DNA from: Roseburia zhanii
GTDB lineage: Bacteria > Bacillota > Clostridia > Lachnospirales > Lachnospiraceae
Direction: 5' to 3'
Length of the DNA stretch: 64,000 bases
Assembly (NCBI RefSeq): GCF_014287635.1
Contig: NZ_JACOPH010000001.1
Location: 124,001 to 188,000, forward strand
Part shown: positions 31,983-40,555 of the stretch, in pieces
Layout of the letters: each line of letters opens with the position of its first letter
Position numbering within the stretch: position 1 is the first letter of the stretch
The notes under the pieces: generated by a model
The model's input: the letters and a program-made list of their open reading frames with translations, nothing else
Told to the model about the DNA's origin: nothing
Databases searched by the model: none
Program-made: the position numbers and the translations under genes

Positions 31983-32029
31983 TTCGGGACGCAGAGGTCG
32001 CAGGTTCAAATCCTGTCGCATCGATTAAA
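31983..32029 (+). repeat. attR, 47-bp direct repeat
   Basis: Copy of the tRNA-Pro 3' half, identical to 23095-23141. The 5' half of a tRNA is absent, so this is not a second gene. Confidence 0.92.
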
Positions 32030-32079
32030 AAAGTAAGGGTGGATACCAAAGGTATCCATCCTTACTTTTTTAATCGATG
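32019..32079. terminator. 29-bp-stem terminator overlapping attR (original tRNA-Pro terminator)
   Basis: A 29-bp stem runs from CATCGATT at 32019 to GGATACC at 32047, and back from GGTATCC at 32051 to AATCGATG at 32079, with a 3-nt loop. Before the satellite arrived this followed the tRNA directly. It is bidirectional. Confidence 0.85.
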
Positions 32080-32099
32080 ATGCAAGAATCTAAACATAG

Positions 32100-32394
32100 A
32101 TATCAGCTAGAACCAACACACCCGTTCGGTGCAGAGGATCCACGAGGTCCGGTGGACCTCGGCTCTGGACCGACCGGAGCGGAGCGGAGACCGCAGGTTC
32201 AAATCTAAGAAACCATTTAAACCCCTCCATAAAACACCCCAACTCAAGGTTGCAAATCCTCACAAGAAACGATAAAATAAAAAGCAGTAAAGAATTAAGA
32301 AATTCGAAGCGGTTAAAGTAAGGGCAGCCAGGTGAAAAACGAAAAAGTTTAAGCAGCAGCGTATTCAAAATGACAAACGAGGAGAGTGTAGAAA
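32100..32394. other. Gene-free region with a GC-rich tRNA-like relic
   Basis: A GC-rich stretch at about 32120-32215 contrasts with its surroundings. It has GAGGTCC/GGACCTC-type pairing near 32144-32160 and CGCAGGTTCAAATC at 32192-32205, 14 bp identical to the T-arm of tRNA-Pro/att. It may be a decayed attachment site. The rest is AT-rich leader of the chemoreceptor gene; no clear promoter was assigned. Confidence 0.4.
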
Positions 32395-34488
32395 ATGGAG
32401 TATAATGAAGAGTATTTTGCAGAGAGTGCAAACAGGAAAGCAATGGCAATCTGGGCAATATTAGGTATTGTATTGTCAGCCGCCTATGCATTGGAGATTG
32501 TAAAAGGTTTACGGACAGTGCAGTATTACATTGTTTTTGTATTAGTATGCTGGATACCATTTATAGTGGGATTATTAGTGCTTAAGGTCAAAGGCAGAGC
32601 AACCAAGTATTATCGGGAAGTACTCGTCATTGGCTATGGTATCTTTTATGCATTTGTATTGATGACAACAACTTCACAGCTTGCATTTACTTACATTATG
32701 CCGATCGCAAGTATGTTGATCTTGTTTAAAGATACAAAGTTCATGGTACGATGCGGTGTAGAAAGTGTCATTGTACTTTTGATCTTCATTATCAAGAATT
32801 ACCTCGGTGGAATGAATGCGCCATCGGATGTGACCAATTATGAGATTCAGCTGGCAGCGATTATTTTATGTTATGTCGGTTTTATCCTTTCTTCCAATCA
32901 TCTGACTAAATCAGATGCCGCAATGCTCAATTCTGTAAAAGATAATTTAGACCGGGTGATCACAACCATCCAGCAGGTAAAAACAGCCAGTAATTCCGTA
33001 GTAGATGGCGTAACAGTTGTCAGGGAATTAGCAGATGAAAATAAAGAGGGAGCAGGAGCAGTCGTTGACAGTATGCAGGAAGTTTCCCAGAATAACGATG
33101 TTTTAGGCGGTAGGATCGATTCTTCTTTGGATATGACAGAAGATATTGCAAGACAGGTCAGCAACGTTGTAGAACTGACCAAGCGGATCAAAGAAATCAT
33201 CGAAGCATCTGTACAACATGCAGATACCAGTACAAAAGATCTGGCTGAAGTTATGGAATCGACCAATATGATGGAACAGTTGTCTTCAGAAATAGAGCAT
33301 ATTTTAGGGGAGTTCCGTCAGCAGTTTGATATGGTAAAACAGGAAACAGGAACAATTGAGAATATCACTTCACAGACAAATCTGTTAGCACTCAATGCAT
33401 CGATCGAAGCAGCGAGAGCCGGTGAAGCCGGAAAAGGATTTGCAGTTGTTGCAGATGAGATCCGGAATTTAAGTATGGGAACGCAGTCTTCTTCAGGAAG
33501 TATCTTAGAAGCATTAGGGCATTTAGAACATACATCAGAACGTATGACAGAGTCCGTGACAGAGATCTTGAAGCTGATCCAGGAAACACTTTCAAGTATG
33601 ACAGCAGTCAATGAAAGTGTGACAACAATCGCAGCAGATTCAAGAGAATTAGGCAGTCAGATTCAGGTTATTGATTCTGCAATCAGTCAGGTGGAAGTAT
33701 CTAACCAGAATATGGTGGATAATATGCAGCAGGTCAGAAATATCATGGAAACTGTTACAGACGGTGTGAAGAACTCTGAAACAACAACGAAGAGCATGTT
33801 AGGCAAATATGAAGAAACATCTAAAAATGTCCTTCATATTGAACAGGTTGTCGGTAAACTGATCGAAGAACTTGGTGCCGGTGGATTTATGGGAGCAGAC
33901 GATATCAAAGCCGGAATGAGTATCTGCGTGATCGCAAGTGGAGAAGATAGAAAAAATGCAGAGTTTAAGACAAGAGTCATTAAGGTGCATGATGGGAATA
34001 TTCTGATCGATGCGGAATCAGCAAAGGATTTCTTTGAATCGGGAGATAAACACCAGATATATAAATTACAGGCAATTGTAGATAATGAGATGTACAGTTG
34101 GGATAATATCAGAATACATAAAGAACAGAATGTATATGTACTGTCAGTTTCCGGTAATCCAAAGGTTGTAAACAGAAGAAAATATCCAAGGTTATCGATC
34201 CAGAACAGCTGTCAGATCATACTTGGCCCAGATGCAACAGCGTATCGCGGAACAATGTTGAATATCAGTGCCGGAGGATGTGCATTTACAGTAACCGATC
34301 CTGCATTTGCAACAGCACCGGGCAAGGCAATGAAAGTAACAATCGATGATTTTAGTTTGTTACAGGGTAAACCATTAGAGGGTATCGTGATCCGGTCGAC
34401 AAATGATGAGGGATGTTATACCGTAGGATGCCGTCTGATCGAAGATAACGATGCTATCTGTGAATATGTTAAGACAAAAATGCATTAG
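32395..34488 (+). CDS. Methyl-accepting chemotaxis protein with C-terminal PilZ domain
   Basis: A 697-residue protein. Residues about 15-180 hold six hydrophobic segments with very short loops and no large periplasmic sensor or HAMP domain. The signalling hairpin is near residue 323 ([20 protein letters not shown], then [15 protein letters not shown]). A C-terminal PilZ domain (about 590-690) has RRKYPR (RxxxR) and NISAGGC ([DN]xSxxG), which bind c-di-GMP. It should feed CheA while sensing membrane state and c-di-GMP. GAGGAG precedes the ATG. It stands alone before a bidirectional terminator. Confidence 0.9.
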   Translation: MEYNEEYFAESANRKAMAIWAILGIVLSAAYALEIVKGLRTVQYYIVFVLVCWIPFIVGLLVLKVKGRATKYYREVLVIGYGIFYAFVLMTTTSQLAFTYIMPIASMLILFKDTKFMVRCGVESVIVLLIFIIKNYLGGMNAPSDVTNYEIQLAAIILCYVGFILSSNHLTKSDAAMLNSVKDNLDRVITTIQQVKTASNSVVDGVTVVRELADENKEGAGAVVDSMQEVSQNNDVLGGRIDSSLDMTEDIARQVSNVVELTKRIKEIIEASVQHADTSTKDLAEVMESTNMMEQLSSEIEHILGEFRQQFDMVKQETGTIENITSQTNLLALNASIEAARAGEAGKGFAVVADEIRNLSMGTQSSSGSILEALGHLEHTSERMTESVTEILKLIQETLSSMTAVNESVTTIAADSRELGSQIQVIDSAISQVEVSNQNMVDNMQQVRNIMETVTDGVKNSETTTKSMLGKYEETSKNVLHIEQVVGKLIEELGAGGFMGADDIKAGMSICVIASGEDRKNAEFKTRVIKVHDGNILIDAESAKDFFESGDKHQIYKLQAIVDNEMYSWDNIRIHKEQNVYVLSVSGNPKVVNRRKYPRLSIQNSCQIILGPDATAYRGTMLNISAGGCAFTVTDPAFATAPGKAMKVTIDDFSLLQGKPLEGIVIRSTNDEGCYTVGCRLIEDNDAICEYVKTKMH

Positions 34489-34502
34489 GGCATGATGCTT
34501 TT

Positions 34503-34560
34503 GGATAAAAAAATACAGCTATGTATGTTATTTCATATACATAGCTGTATTTTTTTATCC
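34503..34560. terminator. Bidirectional terminator, 24-bp stem
   Basis: The arm beginning GGATAAAAAAATACAGC (34503-34526) pairs with the arm ending TTTTTTTATCC (34537-34560). It separates the convergent chemoreceptor gene and ABC importer operon. Confidence 0.9.
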
Positions 34561-34604
34561 AAAACATTGCTATTCTGACCACAAGTGCAGTTTAAGATCA
34601 AAGC

Positions 34605-35402
34605 CTATTTTGATAACAGCGCTTTATCATCATCAAATGTTTCTCCACTAGCCTGTTCAAATTTCATAAGCAAGTCTTCTACGGTCAGTGATTTCTTTTC
34701 ATCACCGGAGATATCTAAGGCTACTTGTCCTTCATTCATCATGATCAGACGGTTTCCATGAGCAATGGCATCACGCATATTATGTGTGACCATCATAGCA
34801 GTCAGATGGTTTTCAGCAATGATCTTATCGGATAACTCTAATACCTTTGCAGCAGTCTTAGGATCAAGTGCAGCGGTATGTTCGTCTAATAAAAGTACCT
34901 TTGGTTTCTGCAAGGCAGCCATTAGAAGCGTTAAAGCCTGTCTTTGACCACCGGAGAGAAGTCCGACTTTAGAAGACATACGCTCTTCCAAACCAAGATC
35001 TAATTCTTTTAAGATCTCATGGTATTTTTCACGTTCTGCTTTTGTAATACCCCATTTCAGACCACGCTTCTGTCCACGTCTTGCAGCAAGGGCGAGGTTT
35101 TCCTGAATCTCCATGGTAGCAGCAGTGCCGGTCATCGGATCCTGAAAGACACGGCCGAGATATTTTGCACGCTTATATTCCGGCAGACCGGTGACATCTA
35201 TGCCGTCAATACTGATAGAACCCTGATCGATCGGCCAGACACCGGCAACAGCATTGAGCATGGTAGATTTTCCAGCACCATTTCCACCGATTACAGTAAC
35301 AAAATCACCGTCGTTTAACGTAAGGGATACACCACGTAATGCGGGTTTTTCATTGATCGTTCCAATATTAAAAGTCTTATGAACCTGATTTAAAACTAAC
35401 AT
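34605..35402 (-). CDS. ABC transporter ATP-binding protein (TrpXYZ-type importer)
   Basis: A 265-residue ATPase with Walker A GGNGAGKSTMLNA, signature LLSGGQRQALTLLMA and Walker B VLLLDEHTAALDPKT, plus the H-loop MMVTHNMRDA. The sequence resembles the ATPases paired with PF04392-type binding proteins. It is the last gene of the leftward operon and overlaps the permease by 7 bp. It drives import through the adjacent permease. Confidence 0.92.
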   Translation of the reverse strand: MLVLNQVHKTFNIGTINEKPALRGVSLTLNDGDFVTVIGGNGAGKSTMLNAVAGVWPIDQGSISIDGIDVTGLPEYKRAKYLGRVFQDPMTGTAATMEIQENLALAARRGQKRGLKWGITKAEREKYHEILKELDLGLEERMSSKVGLLSGGQRQALTLLMAALQKPKVLLLDEHTAALDPKTAAKVLELSDKIIAENHLTAMMVTHNMRDAIAHGNRLIMMNEGQVALDISGDEKKSLTVEDLLMKFEQASGETFDDDKALLSK

Positions 35403-36325
35403 GATGCAGCACCTCCATTTTTGGCAGATTTCTTAAAGCTGTTTTTGGACTTCCCTTTGAGATATGGTACGGCAAGGAAAATAGCAACGACGATCGCAGA
35501 GAACAGTTTTAAGTTTTCCTGTGGCAGTTTCAGCCAGAGTACGAAGCAGATGACCAGATAGTAGATGATCGCACCGATCACAACAAATACTAAACGGGCA
35601 ATGAAATTCAGGTGTTTTCTAAAAATCGCTTCTCCAAGGACTTCTCCGATGATAACGGCTGCAAGACCGATAACGATCGCACCACGTCCCATATTAACAT
35701 CAGCGTTACCCTGATACTGTGCATAAAGTCCACCGGCTAAAGCAACGAGTCCGTTAGAAATGGCAAGTGCCAATACTTTTGCAACGTTGGTATTGATACC
35801 CTGCGCTTTTGCCATATTCGGGTTACAGCCTGTTGCGCGGATCGTAAATCCCTGCTCTGTTCCAAAGTACCAGTACATGATACCGATGATCACGATCAGG
35901 AAAATGATCGTAATGATAATGGATAACGGGATGTAGCGGAGAGATACGATTAAGTTAAAGTTATCTACGCTGATCGCCTGATTGGATTTACCCATGATAT
36001 TTAAGTTGATCGAATAAAGGGCAATCTGTGTCAGGATACCGGCAAGAATGTCGGAAATACCAAGTGCCGTATGTAAAAATGCTGTGATGAGTCCGGCTAA
36101 GACACCTGCAGCAAAAGAAACTGCTAAAGCAGCAGCAGGCGGGCAGCCATTTAAGATCAACATGACAGCTACCGCACCACCGGTTGCAAGAGAACCGTCA
36201 ACTGTCAGATCGGCAAAATTCAATATCTTATAGGTGAGATATACACCAAGTGCCATGATGCCCCAGATCAGTCCCTGTGCGACAGAACCGGGCATTGCCC
36301 TGAAAAGGGAAAAAATGTTTAACAT
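35396..36325 (-). CDS. ABC transporter permease (TrpXYZ-type, BPD_transp_2 family)
   Basis: ATG 36325 lies after GGAGG (spacing about 12); the in-frame ATG 57 bp upstream has no site. The 309-residue protein has about eight hydrophobic segments and the LivH/RbsC-like features GLIWGIMALGVYLTYKIL, ADLTVDGSLATGGAVAVML and AISNGLVALAGGLYAQYQG. It forms the membrane channel with the following ATPase. A hairpin with a T run separates it from the binding-protein gene, which would lower its expression relative to that protein. Confidence 0.9.
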   Translation of the reverse strand: MLNIFSLFRAMPGSVAQGLIWGIMALGVYLTYKILNFADLTVDGSLATGGAVAVMLILNGCPPAAALAVSFAAGVLAGLITAFLHTALGISDILAGILTQIALYSINLNIMGKSNQAISVDNFNLIVSLRYIPLSIIITIIFLIVIIGIMYWYFGTEQGFTIRATGCNPNMAKAQGINTNVAKVLALAISNGLVALAGGLYAQYQGNADVNMGRGAIVIGLAAVIIGEVLGEAIFRKHLNFIARLVFVVIGAIIYYLVICFVLWLKLPQENLKLFSAIVVAIFLAVPYLKGKSKNSFKKSAKNGGAASC

Positions 36326-36369
36326 AGAAAAAATACCTCCATATATTTGTGTGTATAAAAATAGGAAAA

Positions 36370-36404
36370 AGAGAGTAATCAAACAAGTTCGTCAATTACC
36401 CTCT
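36370..36404 (-). terminator. Intercistronic hairpin between binding protein and permease
   Basis: On the minus strand AGAGGGTAAT (36404-36395) pairs with ATTACTCTCT (36379-36370, one G-T pair), followed by TTTTTCC. It likely acts as a partial terminator or mRNA-stabilising hairpin. Confidence 0.65.
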
Positions 36405-36432
36405 TTAATGATGTTTTGTTTAAAGCTGCATC

Positions 36433-37401
36433 TTAGTAACCTTCGATCGCAATGTAATCATCAGGAACTGTGATATTCAGTTCACCTGCGATCGTAGGAT
36501 TGTATTTCTTATCAGTTGCAGATGCATATTCAATATCCATAGTGGAAGGATCAGCATTATTTACTAAGATTTCGTAAGCCATCTCACCGGTTTTGTAACC
36601 AAGGTCATAATAGCTGATGGATAAAGTGGCAAGTCCACCTGCACAGATACCTTCTTCTCCGGTAATTACAGGAATACCGGCAGGTACAGTAACGTTTTTG
36701 ATGATCTCGGTATTTGCTGCCATTGTATTATCAGTCGGTACATAGATACAGTCACAGTCTGCGATAGCATTTGTCACAACGGACTGGATCTCATTAGAAT
36801 CGGCTGCTGTATATTCTTTCCATGCAATGCCTTTTTTATCTAAATATTTTCCGACTTCAGTTGCCTGATATACGGAGTTTGCTTCAGCAGAACAATATAA
36901 GATACCAACCTGTTTTACATCCGGTACAAGTTCTGCAAGCATATCTACCTGCTGGTCTAACGGTGCAAGATCAGAGGTTCCGGTGATGTTGGTTCCGGTA
37001 GAACCGTTCCAGTCGGAAATGTTCAATGCAGTTGCATAATCAGTTACTGAAGTTGCTACGATAGGGATTTCAGATGTAGCTGCTGCACATGCCTGTAAAG
37101 CTGAAGTAGCATTTGCCATGATCAGATCAACATCATCTGCAACGAAACTGGTTGCGATCGAAGCACAATTTGTAGCTTCACCCTGTGCATTCTGAAGATC
37201 GAACTGCACTTTGTCTTTTCCTAACTTTTCGATCAATGCATCCTGAAAACCTTTTGTAGCAGCGTCTAACGCTTCGTGCTCTAACTGCTGGCAGATACCA
37301 ATGTGGTATACCCCTTCATCAGATGAACTTCCGCAAGCTGCAAGACTCATTGCCATGGATGCGATGAGAATGGAAGAAAGTATTTTTTTCATCTTTTTCA
37401 T
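36433..37401 (-). CDS. ABC transporter substrate-binding lipoprotein (PF04392 type)
   Basis: A 322-residue lipoprotein: basic start MKKMKKILSS, hydrophobic core, lipobox SLAAC with Cys23. The mature domain has the features of the ABC_sub_bind family (IGICQQLEHEALDAATKGFQ, LIMANATSALQACAAATSEI, VGILYCSAEANS, TGEEGICAGGLATLSISYYD). Members studied in streptococci (TrpX) bind tryptophan or related aromatic compounds; the ligand here is unproven. It is the first gene of the operon, under a strong promoter. Confidence 0.9.
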   Translation of the reverse strand: MKKMKKILSSILIASMAMSLAACGSSSDEGVYHIGICQQLEHEALDAATKGFQDALIEKLGKDKVQFDLQNAQGEATNCASIATSFVADDVDLIMANATSALQACAAATSEIPIVATSVTDYATALNISDWNGSTGTNITGTSDLAPLDQQVDMLAELVPDVKQVGILYCSAEANSVYQATEVGKYLDKKGIAWKEYTAADSNEIQSVVTNAIADCDCIYVPTDNTMAANTEIIKNVTVPAGIPVITGEEGICAGGLATLSISYYDLGYKTGEMAYEILVNNADPSTMDIEYASATDKKYNPTIAGELNITVPDDYIAIEGY

Positions 37402-37455
37402 AATTGGATAATCCTCCCGTAAATTTAATGAATTAAAGTACTAAATGATAGATAA

Positions 37456-37484
37456 ATTATAATGACTGCATGGAACAAAGTCAA
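37456..37484 (-). promoter_or_regulatory. Promoter of the ABC importer operon
   Basis: On the minus strand TTGACT (37484-37479), 17 bp, TATAAT (37461-37456), about 55 bp before the ATG. The leader is too short for a T-box or riboswitch. The rest of 37402-37656 shows no gene. Confidence 0.8.
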
Positions 37485-37656
37485 TCCCCTAACGAGAGGA
37501 AATACTTTCTTTTTCCACGATAGTATGATAATCTGAGTATATCTTTTATCTGAATTTTTTGAAGATCTTTGATGAATATCCGCAGATTCTGCCGTAAATC
37601 TCTTTTGATAATGTATAAATACCGCATTACGAGCGGTAAAATTTAAAGGAAGATAT

Positions 37657-38412
37657 ATGACAATTCTAAAAAAATCATGGGAACGTCTATGTGCCATCAT
37701 GGCATATGCAGACGAGTGGGCTTTAGATATGCTCTATCCGCCCCGCTGTCCATTCTGTGACAAAGTGACAGAGAAAAGTGAGCCAATCTGCCCTTCCTGT
37801 CGGAAAAAAATCCATCTGACAGGAGATACTGTCTGTATGTGGTGCGGGAAACCGCTTTCAGACAAACGCACGGAATTCTGTATGGATTGTGCGAAGTATA
37901 AACATCATTTTATACAGGGGAAAGCAGTCTGGGTATATGAAAAACCGGTGCCGGAATCTATTTACCGTTTTAAGTATCAGAATAAACGGGAATATGGCAG
38001 GGCATATGCAAAAGAGATGGCAGAACGGTATGGTACATGGATCAGGAAAAGGCAGATACAGGCGGTCGTACCGGTTCCGCTTCATAAGAACAGAAAGAGA
38101 AAAAGAGGATATAATCAGGCAGAGATCATAGCAGAAGAGTTAGGAAAAATCTTAGGATTGCCGGTGTATACAGACCTGTTGACAAGGGTTCGTGATACCA
38201 TGCCCCAAAAGATGTTGAATCAGACAGAAAGAAAAAATAATCTGAAAAAGGCTTTTAAAACAACGAAAAGTAGTGTACAATTACAGTATATTTTAATCGT
38301 AGATGACATATATACGACAGGGAGTACGTTAGATGCTGCTGCAGCAGCACTGATAGAAGCAGGCAGTAAAGGGGTATACACCTGTTGCGTGAGTATGGGT
38401 AGAGGTTACTAG
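37657..38412 (+). CDS. ComF family protein (phosphoribosyltransferase-like)
   Basis: A 251-residue protein with a double zinc finger near the N-terminus (CPFCDKVTEKSEPICPSC and CMWCGKPLSDKRTEFCMDC) and a PRPP-binding-like motif ILIVDDIYTTGSTLDAAAAA near residues 210-230. RKRGYNQAEIIAEELGK is conserved in ComF/ComFC. ComFC helps DNA uptake in competence; in genomes without obvious competence its role is uncertain. AAAGGAAG precedes the ATG. The flagellar-type YvyF gene follows after 12 bp, as ComFC-YvyF neighbours do in Bacillus. Confidence 0.9.
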   Translation: MTILKKSWERLCAIMAYADEWALDMLYPPRCPFCDKVTEKSEPICPSCRKKIHLTGDTVCMWCGKPLSDKRTEFCMDCAKYKHHFIQGKAVWVYEKPVPESIYRFKYQNKREYGRAYAKEMAERYGTWIRKRQIQAVVPVPLHKNRKRKRGYNQAEIIAEELGKILGLPVYTDLLTRVRDTMPQKMLNQTERKNNLKKAFKTTKSSVQLQYILIVDDIYTTGSTLDAAAAALIEAGSKGVYTCCVSMGRGY

Positions 38413-38424
38413 GAGGAGCGTAGA

Positions 38425-38832
38425 ATGGATGTCAGAAGTTGCAGAAATTGCGGAAGACTGTTTAATTATTTGCAAGGACCGCCGATATGTCCTGCATGCA
38501 GAAAGAAATTAGAAGATAAGTTTGAACGGGTGAAGGATTATATCAGAGAGCATGAAACAGCTACCATGCAGGAGATTTCAGATGATAATGATGTTTCCGT
38601 AAAACAGATTAAACAGTGGGTGCGTGAAGAACGGTTGACGTTTACAGATAATTCACCGGTAGGGATTGAATGTGAGAATTGCGGTGCAATGATCCGTACC
38701 GGAAGGTTCTGTGACGCATGTAAGAATAAGATGGCAAGCAATCTTAAGAAAATGTACGAGATGCCACCTAAAGAAGATAAAGGTGTCCGCCAGAGAGATA
38801 AGGATCGGATGCGTTTTTTGGATAAGACCTGA
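38425..38832 (+). CDS. YvyF-like flagellar operon protein
   Basis: A 135-residue protein with an N-terminal zinc-binding pair (CRNCGRLFNYLQGPPICPAC), a central HTH-like segment (ATMQEISDDNDVSVKQIKQW) and a second C-x2-C pair (CENCGAM, CDACKNK). This is the pattern of YvyF, found between comFC and flgM in Bacillus; it may regulate flagellar genes. The comF-yvyF order is conserved here, though flgM does not follow; a terminator comes next. Supports a motile host. Confidence 0.85.
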   Translation: MDVRSCRNCGRLFNYLQGPPICPACRKKLEDKFERVKDYIREHETATMQEISDDNDVSVKQIKQWVREERLTFTDNSPVGIECENCGAMIRTGRFCDACKNKMASNLKKMYEMPPKEDKGVRQRDKDRMRFLDKT

Positions 38833-38833
38833 T

Positions 38834-38861
38834 AAAAAGACAGCGTGGAGCTGTCTTTTTT
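38834..38861 (+). terminator. Terminator after the YvyF-like gene
   Basis: AAAAAGACAGC (38834-38844) and GCTGTCTTTTTT (38850-38861) form a perfect hairpin with a 5-nt loop and T run. Confidence 0.9.
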
Positions 38862-38946
38862 GATATCTGGCAGAATACGTTGTGGCAATGGGGGCTCTTT
38901 TATGATCTTAATAAAAATTTCAAAAATTCCTATAAAACAAAAAACT

Positions 38947-38974
38947 TTGCAATTAGTTTCTGGTATGGTATACT
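38947..38974 (+). promoter_or_regulatory. Promoter upstream of the membrane-protein/cdaA operon
   Basis: TTGCAA (38947-38952), 16 bp, TATACT (38969-38974) with TGG directly before it (extended -10). The leader is about 70 nt. Confidence 0.6.
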
Positions 38975-39050
38975 ATAAATAAGTATGCACTTATAATTAT
39001 GAGAGTATCAAATAGCTGTATGTATTTAGACAAGGAGAGTGCCGGGAGAT

Positions 39051-39449
39051 ATGCTGAACGAAGAACGTGTCTGTGAGATGGCGAGAATGGCGATGTTTGA
39101 CCAGAACGAAGGAAGTAAATGCAAGCCGATGATCTCGTATTTCCGGAAAGATTATATTGCAAAAGAGATGCTAAAGAGTTTTGTAACAGGAACCCTGTCT
39201 TTTTTTATGCTGCTTGCACTTGGGATTGTGTATAGCATGGAGCAGTTAGTGGAGCAGATCAATTCCATTGATCTGAAACAGATATTGATTGAAAGCGTAT
39301 TAGCGTATGCAGTTTTTATGGCAGTTTACTTTTTGATCACATATATTGTCTATAATATACGTTACAGTAAGGGACGGCAGGCAGTGAAGAAATATTACCT
39401 GCATTTGAGGAAGGTAAATAAAATATATCGTGAAGAAGAACAGGCATGA
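39051..39449 (+). CDS. Small two-span membrane protein, unknown function
   Basis: A 132-residue protein. The start is uncertain: ATG 39051 is 13 bp from AAGGAGA, and the GTG at 39039 is too close to that site. Two hydrophobic segments (FVTGTLSFFMLLALGIVYSM and VLAYAVFMAVYFLITYIVY) are separated by a short loop, and the C-terminus is basic and cytoplasmic. It is the first gene of a group leading to cdaA. No family recognised beyond a common Lachnospiraceae hypothetical. Confidence 0.7.
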   Translation: MLNEERVCEMARMAMFDQNEGSKCKPMISYFRKDYIAKEMLKSFVTGTLSFFMLLALGIVYSMEQLVEQINSIDLKQILIESVLAYAVFMAVYFLITYIVYNIRYSKGRQAVKKYYLHLRKVNKIYREEEQA

Positions 39450-39498
39450 TCTGTCTGATACGTTTGGCAAAATGGTAAAGTGGCAGGAGGAATAGAAG

Positions 39499-40491
39499 TT
39501 GACAGGGTTGTTAGAGATCAAGGAAAAACTGAAAAGTTTTTATGGAAGATATGATATATATATCAGGCCGTTGATAAAATTTTTGTTAGCGGTATGCGTG
39601 TTTGGACTGATAAATGGAAATATTGGTTATATGAGTAAAATAAATAATATACCGGTAACACTGGTATTATCATTATTGTGTTCCATTCTTCCGGTAAACA
39701 TTATGATATTGCTTGCGGCAGCAGTAGTATTGGTACATTTATATGCACTGGCATTGGAGGCAGCAGTGATGGGTGCGGCACTGTTTATGCTACTTGCTTT
39801 TATGTATTTCCGTTTTGCACCAAAAACCGGATTTTATACATTACTGACACCGGTCTGTATGCATTTTAATATCGGAGCTGTCATGCCGATGACGGCAGGA
39901 CTCTTAGGAAAAACATATTCTGTAGTTTCCGTGATCTGTGGAACGATCGTCTGGTTTTTTTTATCAGGAATAAAAGAAAATGCATCAGCGTTGGGAAGCA
40001 GTGGGGAAGATGCGGCAGTCACGTCGAAATTTACAGCAATCTTAAACCAGCTGATTGGAAATAAAGAGATGTATTTAGTACTTCTTACATTTTTACTTGT
40101 AACACTGATCGTATTATTTATCCGCAGGCTTTCCATCGACCATGCATGGACGGTGGCAATCATTGTGGGCGGACTTGTGAACTTTATAGTATTATTTACC
40201 GGATATGTTCTGCTGGGGATCTCCGGCAGGATCACAGGGCTTGTGGCAGGTTCTTTGATCTCACTTGCTGTTGCACTGATCCTTGAGTTTCTCTTTTTTA
40301 ATTTAGACTATACGAGGACAGAACGTGTACAGTTTGAAGATGATGAGTATTATTATTATGTAAAAGCAGTGCCAAAGATTTATGTGGCAGAAAAAGAAAA
40401 ACGTGTGAAAAAGTTCAATGCGAAGGATCATGAGCGTATTACACGGAAGCAATTAGCAGAAGATATGGATATTGAAGAAGATCTTTTATAA
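39499..40491 (+). CDS. Multi-pass membrane protein, unknown function
   Basis: The start is TTG 39499, 9-10 bp after GGCAGGAGG. The 330-residue protein has about eight hydrophobic segments in the first 270 residues and a charged cytoplasmic tail (about 270-330) with YYYYVKAVPKIYVAEKEKRV. It lies between a small membrane protein and cdaA, a position often taken by this family in Lachnospiraceae, suggesting a role in the cell envelope; this is inference only. Confidence 0.75.
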   Translation: MTGLLEIKEKLKSFYGRYDIYIRPLIKFLLAVCVFGLINGNIGYMSKINNIPVTLVLSLLCSILPVNIMILLAAAVVLVHLYALALEAAVMGAALFMLLAFMYFRFAPKTGFYTLLTPVCMHFNIGAVMPMTAGLLGKTYSVVSVICGTIVWFFLSGIKENASALGSSGEDAAVTSKFTAILNQLIGNKEMYLVLLTFLLVTLIVLFIRRLSIDHAWTVAIIVGGLVNFIVLFTGYVLLGISGRITGLVAGSLISLAVALILEFLFFNLDYTRTERVQFEDDEYYYYVKAVPKIYVAEKEKRVKKFNAKDHERITRKQLAEDMDIEEDLL

Positions 40492-40555
40492 AAGATGTGA
40501 TAGTTCGCATTTTGATGGATGATAAATAGAAAATGATAGGAAGGAAGTGGAATGC

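Larger units (their letters stand above)
23095..32029 (+). mobile_element. 8.9-kb PICI-like satellite element in tRNA-Pro with scaffold and capsid genes
   Basis: Bounded by 47-bp perfect direct repeats, one within the 3' half of tRNA-Pro and one at 31983-32029; the unit is 8,888 bp. Gene order: integrase and CI-like repressor leftward; Cro-like regulator, small protein, excisionase-like protein, phage replisome organiser, DnaC-like loader, three small proteins, iterons, small protein, scaffold, major capsid and ArpU-like late regulator rightward. This is the plan of a phage-inducible chromosomal island. No terminase, portal, protease, head-tail or tail gene is present, so any particle would need a helper phage. 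Decay from a full prophage is the alternative, but all genes look intact and tightly packed. Confidence 0.85.

Noticed and set aside
31983..32029. A second tRNA at the satellite right end
   Set aside because: Only the 3' half is present, identical to the att repeat; no 5' half or D-arm.
37402..37484. T-box or riboswitch before the Trp-type importer
   Set aside because: Only about 50 nt separate the promoter from the start codon, too short, and no T-box sequence is present.
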